A DNA stretch of 6,795 bases from an uncultured cyanobacterium. Its GTDB lineage: Bacteria > Cyanobacteriota > Cyanobacteriia > CACIAM-69d. The notes beneath the pieces were generated by a model. It was not told the DNA's origin. It made no database searches and saw only the letters and a program-made list of their open reading frames with translations. Below are positions 1 through 5,254 of this stretch, piece after piece. Positions within the stretch are counted from its first letter, which is position 1. The number at the start of each line of letters is the position of its first letter. The stretch is taken from the NCBI GenBank assembly GCA_937894105.1, contig CALCTI010000277.1:1-6795 (forward strand), given 5' to 3'. The position numbers were made by a program, and so were the translations under genes.

Positions 1-295
1 TCGTTTCCACCACCAATGCGCCGGGCTGGGCATGGTCAATGACGCCGCCCTCTTCCAATAGCACTGCTTTTACGTCGGGCACGTCCCCTAGGCAGGTGAA
101 AATAATCGACGCGTCAGCAACGGTTTCGCCAATGGTGTCGTATTGGGTGGCTCCTGCGGCGATCGCCCTTTGAATCTCTGGGCGACTCCCCGTGCGGTTC
201 CAAATTTTAACGGGCGTATTCGTTTGGGCTTTGGCCAAGTTCGCTGCCATGGCGCTACCCATTACGCCCATACCGAGAAATGCGATCGCTGTCAT
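1..295 (-). CDS. NAD(P)-dependent oxidoreductase, 3-hydroxyisobutyrate dehydrogenase family (N-terminal part)
   Basis: The gene runs off the left edge of the window, so only the first 98 residues are visible. They begin MTAIAFLGMGVMGSAMAANL, a textbook Rossmann start with GxGxxG (GMGVMG, residues 8-13) and the FLGxGxMGxxMAxNL signature of the beta-hydroxyacid dehydrogenase family. Residues 65-73 (IIFTCLGDV) fit the strand that closes the nucleotide site. Family members oxidise 3-hydroxy acids or reduce short aldehydes and semialdehydes such as succinic semialdehyde or glyoxylate; the substrate here cannot be told because the catalytic lysine region lies outside the window. The ATG is supported by a GGAG ribosome binding site six bases upstream. 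The region ahead of it is the 14-base repeat array, so any promoter must lie in or beyond that array. The product is expected to be cytosolic. Confidence 0.88.
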   Translation of the reverse strand, partial: MTAIAFLGMGVMGSAMAANLAKAQTNTPVKIWNRTGSRPEIQRAIAAGATQYDTIGETVADASIIFTCLGDVPDVKAVLLEEGGVIDHAQPGALVVET

Positions 296-301
296 GGTCG
301 A

Positions 302-305
302 CTCC
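302..305 (-). promoter_or_regulatory. Shine-Dalgarno site of the oxidoreductase gene
   Basis: On the minus strand GGAG is followed by six bases (TCGACC) and then the ATG at 295. It is the best ribosome binding site in the window and fixes the start of the oxidoreductase gene. Confidence 0.7.
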
Positions 306-313
306 AATTATTT

Positions 314-504
314 GCACCGTTGAAAAATTTCGCCGTTGGAAATTTTGTGGTTTAAAGACGCCGTTAAAATTTGCGCCGTCAAGATTTTCATTCTTAGAAA
401 TTGCGCCATCACCAAATTGCGCCATAAAAATTACGCCGCAAAAACTTCGCCATAAGAATTGCGCCACAAAAACTTCGCCACAAAAATTGCGCCATTAAAA
501 CCCC
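314..504. repeat. Degenerate short tandem array, 14-base unit with a 28-base higher-order period
   Basis: From 421 to 490 five units of exactly 14 bases follow each other without a gap: GCCATAAAAATTAC, GCCGCAAAAACTTC, GCCATAAGAATTGC, GCCACAAAAACTTC, GCCACAAAAATTGC. A decayed sixth unit is at 491-504. Units ending in ATTRC and CTTC alternate, giving a 28-base double unit: 421-448 and 449-476 differ at only three positions. Further left the same GCC...AAATTTGC pattern continues with looser spacing (blocks of 28, 15, 30 and 16 bases starting at 332, 360, 375 and 405). The array fills the gap between the HAD phosphatase stop and the oxidoreductase start, both on the minus strand. Because 14 is not a multiple of three, the apparent repetitive peptides shift frame in every unit, so I do not call it coding. 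Function unknown. Confidence 0.85.
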
Positions 505-515
505 TGCAACGGTGG

Positions 516-1316
516 CTATTCGCCAGCAATTTTCTGCAACACCGCTGGGGTAAGCTCCGTAACGGAATCGCAAACCACATCCGCCCCGTTTTCGCGCAGG
601 GTTTGGCGATAATGTTGGCGCACCTCTCGGTTGGGCAACGCATGGGGCGGCACAATGCCCACCGCAAAGCATCGAATGTGCGATCGCGCCTCCCGCGCCC
701 GCAGCACCGTCTTCATATCCGCCACCGTATCCCCCGCATAAACCACCGCCCCACTGTCCGGTGTGTTGGTCAGTCGCTCCATCACCTGAAAAAGCCCCGT
801 GGGATCCGGCTTGTCCGGCGCGTCCCCCATCGCCACCAACACCGGATCCTTAATTCCCAGGCGATCGCCCAACACATATTTCGCCGACCCCGGCGTCGCC
901 CCACTGAAAAAGCCCCAAGCAATACCCGCCGTCGTCAAACTATCCAAATACTCCGGTGTCGCCAGCAGCGGCTCATCGCGAATGTAGCCGGTCCACGTGG
1001 ACGCATCCTCAGGATTAGGACCGCGATAACGCTGCTGGAAAAAATCCACAATAGTATCGTAATCCAGGTCCATGGACGGGCGATCGCGCCCTTGGGACTC
1101 AAAATAGCGATACACCAGCTCCTGGGATCCCAGCCAATCGTTATTCCACTCCCCCTCCGCCTTCAGCTCATCAATATCGGTCATCGTCGGTCGAAACGCC
1201 CCGTCGGTAAAATGCTCCACCGTATCCGCCAGCGCCCGTCGGTAGGAATGGCTCACATCCCGCACCACACCATCAATATCAAACACAACAACCGGAAGCG
1301 ACGAAGAAAGAACCAT
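516..1316 (-). CDS. HAD-superfamily hydrolase, subfamily IA hypothetical (TIGR01548-like)
   Basis: A 266-residue soluble protein carrying all four HAD phosphatase motifs: motif I FDIDGV with nucleophile Asp13 and acid/base Asp15; motif II FFSGAT with Ser138; motif III Lys169 in DKPDPTGL; motif IV YAGDTVADM with Asp196 and Asp200. The FDIDGVVRDVSHSYRRAL start and the WNNDW segment (residues 57-61) recall the HAD-SF-IA-hyp1 group found in cyanobacteria, archaea and plants; this assignment is from memory of the family. It should hydrolyse a phosphomonoester with Mg2+, but the substrate is not known. I chose the ATG at 1316; an in-frame TTG ten codons upstream (1346) would extend it, but the added residues precede the normal HAD start. 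No clear ribosome binding site. GC-rich (about 65% in 781-840) with HIP1 sites at 680, 861 and 1080, typical of the host genome. A long antisense open frame over it is a shadow. Confidence 0.88.
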   Translation of the reverse strand: MVLSSSLPVVVFDIDGVVRDVSHSYRRALADTVEHFTDGAFRPTMTDIDELKAEGEWNNDWLGSQELVYRYFESQGRDRPSMDLDYDTIVDFFQQRYRGPNPEDASTWTGYIRDEPLLATPEYLDSLTTAGIAWGFFSGATPGSAKYVLGDRLGIKDPVLVAMGDAPDKPDPTGLFQVMERLTNTPDSGAVVYAGDTVADMKTVLRAREARSHIRCFAVGIVPPHALPNREVRQHYRQTLRENGADVVCDSVTELTPAVLQKIAGE

Positions 1317-1415
1317 AGGGCGGAAGAATACTGTGGGAAACAGCAAAAATACTGAAGGAATTGCCCATAGTCTGCCCTAAGATTTCAGGCTTTCTTTGAA
1401 CAGATTCTGACTTTA

Positions 1416-1444
1416 TTGTTAAAACCTTCGTGGGGTAATATAGA
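1416..1444 (+). promoter_or_regulatory. Putative promoter of the PSRP-3 gene
   Basis: TTGTTA at 1416-1421 and TATAGA at 1439-1444 are 17 bases apart, a good match to a sigma-70 (SigA) type promoter. It would start transcription near 1451 and leave an untranslated leader of about 45 bases. No Shine-Dalgarno site precedes the ATG at 1496, which is common for cyanobacterial genes. Confidence 0.5.
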
Positions 1445-1495
1445 ATGCCGTGGCGATCACCACGACCCACCCGACCGATAAATAATACGTAATTT

Positions 1496-1831
1496 ATGTC
1501 TACTGAAGAAACCACCATCCCAGAAGGTATCACTGCCCGATTTATCCTAAAAGTCTTGTGGTTAGAAGATAACGTTGCCTTAGCCGTTGACCAAGTTGTG
1601 GGTAAAGGGTCTAGTCCCCTTACGTCATACTTTTTCTGGCCACGCAACGACGCTTGGGAACAGTTGAAGACCGAGATGGAAGCGAAGCACTGGATTTCTG
1701 AGGCTGAACGGGTCAGCTTGCTAAACCGAGCCACTGAAATTATCAACTACTGGCAAGAAGAAGGTCGTAAGCGTCCTTATTCCGAAGCAAAAGCCAAGTT
1801 CCCTGATATCATTTTCACCGGTAGTTCATAA
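1496..1831 (+). CDS. 30S ribosomal protein PSRP-3 / Ycf65 (cS23)
   Basis: A 111-residue protein with the hallmark sequence of plastid-specific ribosomal protein 3, known as Ycf65 when encoded in algal plastids: RFILKVLWLEDNVALAVDQ (residues 15-33), GKGSSPLTSYFFWPRNDAW (36-54) and WISEAERVSLLNRATEIINYW (66-86, abbreviated by position). Despite the name it is present in cyanobacteria and is a small-subunit component; a role in ribosome assembly or translation is known for the plastid family, not shown here. The length is normal for cyanobacteria, with a short C-terminal tail after residue 90. It is transcribed alone: the HAD gene diverges from it and a strong terminator follows 110 bases after its stop. 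The frame opposite to it is a shadow. Confidence 0.95.
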   Translation: MSTEETTIPEGITARFILKVLWLEDNVALAVDQVVGKGSSPLTSYFFWPRNDAWEQLKTEMEAKHWISEAERVSLLNRATEIINYWQEEGRKRPYSEAKAKFPDIIFTGSS

Positions 1832-1842
1832 GCTGAGCTTTG

Positions 1843-1860
1843 CCTGTGCACAGGGCTTTT
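1843..1860 (+). terminator. Palindrome with T-run after the PSRP-3 gene (weak terminator candidate)
   Basis: CCTGTGCACAGG at 1843-1854 is a perfect 12-base palindrome, followed by GC and TTTT. The usable stem is only four pairs with a four-base loop, or it could be a protein-binding site; the terminator at 1941 is much stronger. Confidence 0.3.
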
Positions 1861-1902
1861 CCGTTAGAGGGTGCCGCAAGGGAACATCAACAGCGATAAA
1901 CA

Positions 1903-1938
1903 CCCTTTGACCTTTTAATACCCTTTGACCTTTTAATT
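1903..1938. repeat. 18-base tandem duplication
   Basis: CCCTTTGACCTTTTAATA (1903-1920) is followed directly by CCCTTTGACCTTTTAATT (1921-1938), differing in the last base only. Each copy carries TTGACC, which resembles a -35 element, but no matching -10 is seen at the usual spacing. It lies between the PSRP-3 stop and its terminator. Confidence 0.85.
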
Positions 1939-1940
1939 TG

Positions 1941-1974
1941 AAAGAGTGGACTAATTTTGGTCTGCTCTTTTTTT
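1941..1974 (+). terminator. Intrinsic terminator of the PSRP-3 gene
   Basis: AAAGAGTGGAC (1941-1951) pairs along its full 11 bases with GTCTGCTCTTT (1960-1970), counting two G-U pairs, around an 8-base loop, and runs into seven T (1968-1974). It ends only 24 bases before the Nudix start codon, so it could also act as an attenuator for that gene. Confidence 0.8.
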
Positions 1975-1998
1975 GATTGTTTTTATGGGTAGGGGCGT

Positions 1999-2544
1999 AT
2001 GAATGGTTCAGAGGTGTCGCATTTTTCCGAAGGGTTGCCTCCGTTTCCAAGGGCGTTCTTAGACTCTGAGAGATACGGGCAGGCATTGGACGTGCTGGTT
2101 ATTGCCTGCGTGGATGTGGTGCTGGTTTGGGGCGATCGCATCCTTTTGGGAAAACGTAATCAGCCACCTCGCCCCCACTGGTGGGTGATTGGCGGACGGA
2201 TGCTTCATGGGGAATCGCCCCTTGAAGCGGTACAGCGTAAGTTGCAAGAGGAAGCTGGGCTGGCGGGGATTGAGGAGAATCGTCTGGACTTTATCGGCGT
2301 ATTTTCTACCCGTTTTTCCGAACGCAGCCAGCCCCCAATAAGACACGGTCTCCATAGTGTTAATTTGACCTATCGCTTGCAGTTAACGGACGCTGAAGCG
2401 GAAATGATTCAGCTTGATTCGGCGGAGTATGGGCGATCGCACTGGTGGCGTGCCACTGAGGTTAATAATTTACTCGACCCAGAAGCAACCATGGATCAAG
2501 CCTTGGAGCGTATGGTGCAGCTCTCCATAGATCGTGGGAAATAG
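1999..2544 (+). CDS. Nudix hydrolase with a variant Nudix box
   Basis: A 181-residue protein with a Nudix fold. The Nudix box (GX5EX7REUXEEXGU) spans residues 66-88: G66, E72, R80, then K81 where Glu is expected, L82, E84, E85, G87, L88. Two metal-binding glutamates (E84, E85) remain, but the one equivalent to MutT Glu53 is Lys. GDP-mannose mannosyl hydrolase is a known family branch that also lacks this Glu and carries GGR before the box, as here (residues 65-67), and HWWVIGG (60-66) fits a nucleotide-sugar or NDP-X substrate; this comparison is suggestive only. The N-terminal 30 residues are an extension before the first strand (LVIACVDVVLVWGDRILLGKR). The ATG at 1999 has a G-rich ribosome binding site (GGGTAGGGG, 1987-1995); the ATG at 1985 meets a stop after five codons. 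HIP1 sites at 2132 and 2433 mark it as native-looking. Confidence 0.85.
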   Translation: MNGSEVSHFSEGLPPFPRAFLDSERYGQALDVLVIACVDVVLVWGDRILLGKRNQPPRPHWWVIGGRMLHGESPLEAVQRKLQEEAGLAGIEENRLDFIGVFSTRFSERSQPPIRHGLHSVNLTYRLQLTDAEAEMIQLDSAEYGRSHWWRATEVNNLLDPEATMDQALERMVQLSIDRGK

Positions 2545-2597
2545 ATGCCCTTTGGAATAAAAAACATGGGGAGCTGACGCCTTTACCGCTATTAAGT

Positions 2598-2622
2598 TTG
2601 GCATTAATAAGGTTGGCATTAA
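2598..2622. repeat. Pair of 10-base direct repeats upstream of the oxygenase gene
   Basis: TTGGCATTAA occurs at 2598-2607 and 2613-2622, 15 bases apart start to start, and ATTAATAA follows or overlaps each copy (2603-2610, 2623-2630). They lie 60-85 bases ahead of the best -10 element of the oxygenase gene, a place where an activator or repressor could bind. No known regulator motif is recognised. Confidence 0.5.
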
Positions 2623-2681
2623 ATTAATAACAGCCCCTAATTAAATATCGATTATTCCTATTAGTTTTTCTTTTAATACCC

Positions 2682-2687
2682 TATACT
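2682..2687 (+). promoter_or_regulatory. Putative -10 element of the oxygenase-GNAT operon
   Basis: TATACT is one mismatch from the consensus TATAAT. No good -35 is found at 16-18 bases, so use of this promoter may need an activator. The predicted leader to the ATG at 2739 is about 45 bases. Confidence 0.4.
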
Positions 2688-2699
2688 CTTGCAGTTTAT

Positions 2700-2732
2700 C
2701 CAAGCAAAATCCAAGTAAAATCCAATAGAATC
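2700..2732. repeat. 11-base tandem repeat in the oxygenase leader
   Basis: CCAAGCAAAAT (2700-2710) and CCAAGTAAAAT (2711-2721) differ by one base and are followed by a degenerate third copy, CCAATAGAATC (2722-2732). The array ends seven bases... that is, six bases before the start codon at 2739, where a ribosome binding site would be expected; none is seen. Confidence 0.6.
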
Positions 2733-2738
2733 AGACTT

Positions 2739-3494
2739 ATGTGGAAAAGTTTTGACGCTTACCCTTTGACCCAAGAAAACCTGTCCGGTTTGATCAACAA
2801 TACAATTCCTTTAATTCGTATTCCTAACTTTGGAACAACGGAAGAAGCAGAAGAACTTGCCGAACGTTTTTTACAATTTGCCGCTCGATCAAACTCGGTG
2901 AAAACCGTAACTCGATTAGGTATCAGTCAGTATGAACAGGGTACAGTTGGTGGAAAAATCAACTACTTCCGCCTAGTAGAAGGAGCTTGGTCTAACTTAA
3001 TTAAGGTGTGCGAAACCACTTTTAATCCCACCTTAAAAGTGATGGAGATCTTAAGAGAATATTTCACCGAGGTGGATATTCTTACGGAAGAAGGATATGG
3101 GCGTTATTTTGCTGGAGTCGCCAAATTAAGGACGGGAAAAACTCCAATCCATAGTGATTTTCCCCTTCTCGGAGCACTCGATTGGGCGATCGCAGAAATG
3201 GTCGCTCAACTTTCTTGGAATTTTTATCTTCGCGTACCCAACACAGGCGGAGAACTGAGAATATGGGATAGGTTATGGCAAGAAGAAGATGATCAACTCT
3301 TAGTTAAAGGAACTTATTACCATGACGAAAAAATTATATCTAATATTCCGTCTATTACTGTCAAGCCAGTTTTAGGTGAATTGATAATCTTCAATTCTCA
3401 GAATTACCATACTGTCCTACCTGCTCAAAATCGAATTGCCGTTGGTTCTTGGATTTCCTTAATGCCTGATCGTAGTCTCAAACTGTGGTCTTAA
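2739..3494 (+). CDS. 2-oxoglutarate/Fe(II)-dependent oxygenase superfamily protein
   Basis: A 251-residue soluble protein with the iron-binding facial triad of the 2OG-Fe(II) oxygenases: His138 and Asp140 in TPIHSDF, and the distal His224 in NYHTVLPAQNRIAVGSW, with Arg232 eight residues on as the expected 2-oxoglutarate salt-bridge residue. GGELRIWDR (170-178) and GELIIFNS (213-220) are typical strands of the double-stranded beta-helix, as in prolyl 4-hydroxylase-like (P4Hc) domains. Family members hydroxylate, halogenate or desaturate amino acids, peptides or small molecules; the substrate here is unknown. The C-terminus overlaps the acetyltransferase gene by a TAATG stop/start, so the two are surely co-transcribed. 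It is AT-rich (16 G/C in 60 bases at 3301-3360) compared with the host-like genes to the left. No signal peptide or membrane segment. Confidence 0.85.
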   Translation: MWKSFDAYPLTQENLSGLINNTIPLIRIPNFGTTEEAEELAERFLQFAARSNSVKTVTRLGISQYEQGTVGGKINYFRLVEGAWSNLIKVCETTFNPTLKVMEILREYFTEVDILTEEGYGRYFAGVAKLRTGKTPIHSDFPLLGALDWAIAEMVAQLSWNFYLRVPNTGGELRIWDRLWQEEDDQLLVKGTYYHDEKIISNIPSITVKPVLGELIIFNSQNYHTVLPAQNRIAVGSWISLMPDRSLKLWS

Positions 3495-4024
3495 TGATGG
3501 AAATCAAAATGTTATCTCCGGAGATTGACCGCTCATACTTAAATGCCATTGGTAAATTGAGGGTTCAGGTATGGTCAAACCAGCTTAAAGACAAAGCTTT
3601 CTCAGGAGAAGAATGGCGCGATGATCATGACCTCCATGCTTTTCACTGGGTTGTTATGAATGAAGAAAATCAATTGATTGCTTCGGCTCGCTTATGCATC
3701 CATAAAAATGTTGTTGATCTTCCTGATTTTGAAGAGATTCAAGAATTGGTAAGAAACCTGCCCAGCCCCATAGCCATGATGAGTCGGCTGGTCGTTAGTC
3801 CTCTCTATCAAAGAAGTGGAATTGCTCGGAAATTAGACTTAGCTAGGCTTCAAAAAGCGATGCAAACTAATGCCCAGTCCATTATTTTGCAAGTACCTTC
3901 TTATCGAAGTAAGGCAATTGAAAAATTGGGCTTTAAGTGCCTAGGAAAAGCCAAAGAAGAAACCTTTCAAGACTCACATGGTATTGATTTCTTTCTGTAC
4001 GCTAAAACCCATATTCTTGAATAA
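3494..4024 (+). CDS. GNAT family N-acetyltransferase
   Basis: A 176-residue protein with a recognisable GNAT core. Residues 94-112 (MMSRLVVSPLYQRSGIAR) form motif A: strand beta-4 followed by the pyrophosphate loop Q/R-x-x-G-x-A (here QRSGIA, 106-111) that binds acyl-CoA. Residues 129-151 (SIILQVPSYRSKAIEKLGF onward) are motif B with the usual KLGF turn, and LIASARLCI (61-69) is beta-2/beta-3. It should transfer an acetyl or other acyl group to an amine; the acceptor is unknown. Start: ATG at 3494 shares its A with the stop of the oxygenase gene; a second ATG follows at 3497, and a GTG at 3485 would add only three residues. There is no separate ribosome binding site, so translational coupling is likely. 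The acceptor may be the product of the oxygenase, but this is inference. Confidence 0.85.
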   Translation: MMEIKMLSPEIDRSYLNAIGKLRVQVWSNQLKDKAFSGEEWRDDHDLHAFHWVVMNEENQLIASARLCIHKNVVDLPDFEEIQELVRNLPSPIAMMSRLVVSPLYQRSGIARKLDLARLQKAMQTNAQSIILQVPSYRSKAIEKLGFKCLGKAKEETFQDSHGIDFFLYAKTHILE

Positions 4025-4039
4025 AGTTCTCTTCCAATG

Positions 4040-4067
4040 TTCTCTTACCTTTAATCCAATAAGAGAA
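4040..4067. terminator. Stem-loop between convergent genes, possible bidirectional terminator
   Basis: TTCTCTTA (4040-4047) and TAAGAGAA (4060-4067) are perfect 8-base inverted repeats around a 12-base loop, inside the 54-base gap between the GNAT and ATP-grasp stops. The position is right for a shared terminator, but the stem is AT-rich and the T-runs beyond it are short in both directions. Confidence 0.4.
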
Positions 4068-4078
4068 AAGTATTTTAG

Positions 4079-5143
4079 CTATCGCTTAAGATTTTTCAGC
4101 CAAGTTCTAACTTTAAGACGGGCAGTTAGCTGATAAGGGAAGGGGAGAAGCTTAAGTAAAAACAAAGGCAAGATTTTGGCTAGCTTTACGGCGTAAGAGT
4201 CTCGGTATTGATTTGTACCATAAGAGAATGAGATTTTAACCGATGAAGGCCTTTCATCATTAATTTCCTCGAACCCTAGGGCAAAATTATGAGCGAAATG
4301 CTTATGAGTTGCCGTTCGTTTTTTTTGCAGCTCATTTGTCATGTCCTTTATACCTAAGCTCATAGGGTTAGTGTTGATTTCCCAAACTTGAGGAACGCCG
4401 TCAATCAAACTGTAATCAATACGACCGTATTCAATCTTTGCCAATCGAAAAATATCCTTGATCAAAGATTCATGAGGATTGGTTTTTACATATTTCTCTT
4501 CCTCTAAGAGATTGTCTTCCTCGACCAATTTAGGGCTTTTAATCATCCATTTATAGTTAAAGAAAAGATGGCGAGGGATGATTTTATCGCCAAGAATAAA
4601 GGATGAATATTTCCTAAAAACCCCTTCTTTATCTGCAGTGGAACAAAACTCGGTGATAATTTTATTCTCTAAACTTTGTCCTGTTTCTGAAAGTTGATGT
4701 ATGGCTTGGTCTAGTTCCGCAGGGGTATTGATTAGCGACGTACGGTTTCCACGGTGATCGTTTTCACCTCGAATAAAAACAGGGAATTTTTCCGGTTGAC
4801 GATATTCTGTTAGACGATAAACATTGAACTGATTCTGTCCTTTTAGGTATAAAGTCCGTAAAAGTTCGTAGCGTCGTTTTGAGCGGGTGGGATGATTTAG
4901 CAGACGAATTCCTTTTCCTGAATTCGCTAATTGCTCCCAAATCTTGGCGGTCATTTCCGCCTCTTCGGGATTAAGACGTTCAATATCCGAGAAAATATAG
5001 GTGCCTATTGGCAGCTTTTTCATCTGCCAAAGTTGCTCATAAAATAAAGGTCGAATGTAAGAGGTAGTCGTTTCAATTCCCCACGATTCCAAATAATTGA
5101 CAATTGTGTAAGCAGACGATTGGCGAACCAAATAGAAAATCAT
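4079..5143 (-). CDS. ATP-grasp-like protein of unknown substrate
   Basis: A 354-residue protein by the start chosen here. An N-terminal domain starts MIFYLVRQSSAYTIVNYLES. A long middle region holds FPVFIRGENDHRG (120-132), which resembles the ATP-grasp strand that holds the nucleotide but has Arg where Lys is common, and ITEFC (163-167). YGRIDYSLIDG (239-249) and WEINTNP (254-260) match the metal-binding end of ATP-grasp ligases, with Asp243, Glu255 and Asn257 as ligands. ATP-grasp enzymes join a carboxylate to an amine, thiol or alcohol through an acyl phosphate. The C-terminus is unusual: a hydrophobic stretch at about 322-338 (LAKILPLFLLKLLPFPY) and a basic tail could associate with a membrane. 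ATG 5176 and TTG 5212 are longer alternatives with no good ribosome site; 5143 puts the first beta-strand at the N-terminus. It is convergent with the GNAT gene and lies 111 bases downstream of hsp33 on the same strand. Confidence 0.75.
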   Translation of the reverse strand: MIFYLVRQSSAYTIVNYLESWGIETTTSYIRPLFYEQLWQMKKLPIGTYIFSDIERLNPEEAEMTAKIWEQLANSGKGIRLLNHPTRSKRRYELLRTLYLKGQNQFNVYRLTEYRQPEKFPVFIRGENDHRGNRTSLINTPAELDQAIHQLSETGQSLENKIITEFCSTADKEGVFRKYSSFILGDKIIPRHLFFNYKWMIKSPKLVEEDNLLEEEKYVKTNPHESLIKDIFRLAKIEYGRIDYSLIDGVPQVWEINTNPMSLGIKDMTNELQKKRTATHKHFAHNFALGFEEINDERPSSVKISFSYGTNQYRDSYAVKLAKILPLFLLKLLPFPYQLTARLKVRTWLKNLKR

Positions 5144-5254
5144 TAGGTCAAATAATTCTTGAATTAATGTAAGCATTCCCTGAATAAACTTTTCCTGAAT
5201 AAGAACAGTCAATAAAGTTCAATCTGGTCATTTCAAAGTTTGCTGTTACGGCAC

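Larger units (their letters stand above)
2545..2738. other. AT-rich intergenic region before the oxygenase gene
   Basis: This 194-base gap marks the change from host-like to AT-rich DNA. It holds the TTGGCATTAA pair, the TATACT element and the 11-base leader repeat listed separately. No convincing terminator for the Nudix gene is seen; GGGG at 2569 and CCCC at 2633 could pair only across a loop of over 50 bases. Confidence 0.6.

Noticed and set aside
421..504. CRISPR-like array
   Set aside because: Units are directly adjacent, 14 bases long, with no spacers and no cas genes nearby.
255..667. Minus-strand open frames with repeating MAQF/LWRSF/GAIF peptides, resembling pentapeptide repeats
   Set aside because: The 14-base unit shifts frame each time, so all three frames give similar peptides; there is no start signal, and the frames run into the ends of two real genes.
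459..1355. Long plus-strand open frame (298 codons) opposite the HAD phosphatase gene
   Set aside because: It is rich in Arg, His, Pro and Ile with no recognisable domain, and lies antisense to a protein with all four HAD motifs; it is an effect of high GC.
1279..1746. Minus-strand open frame opposite PSRP-3
   Set aside because: It overlaps the strongly conserved ribosomal protein gene and shows no domain.
1826..2086. Minus-strand open frame over the PSRP-3/Nudix gap
   Set aside because: It is built from the 18-base duplication and terminator and ends inside the Nudix gene; no domain is seen.
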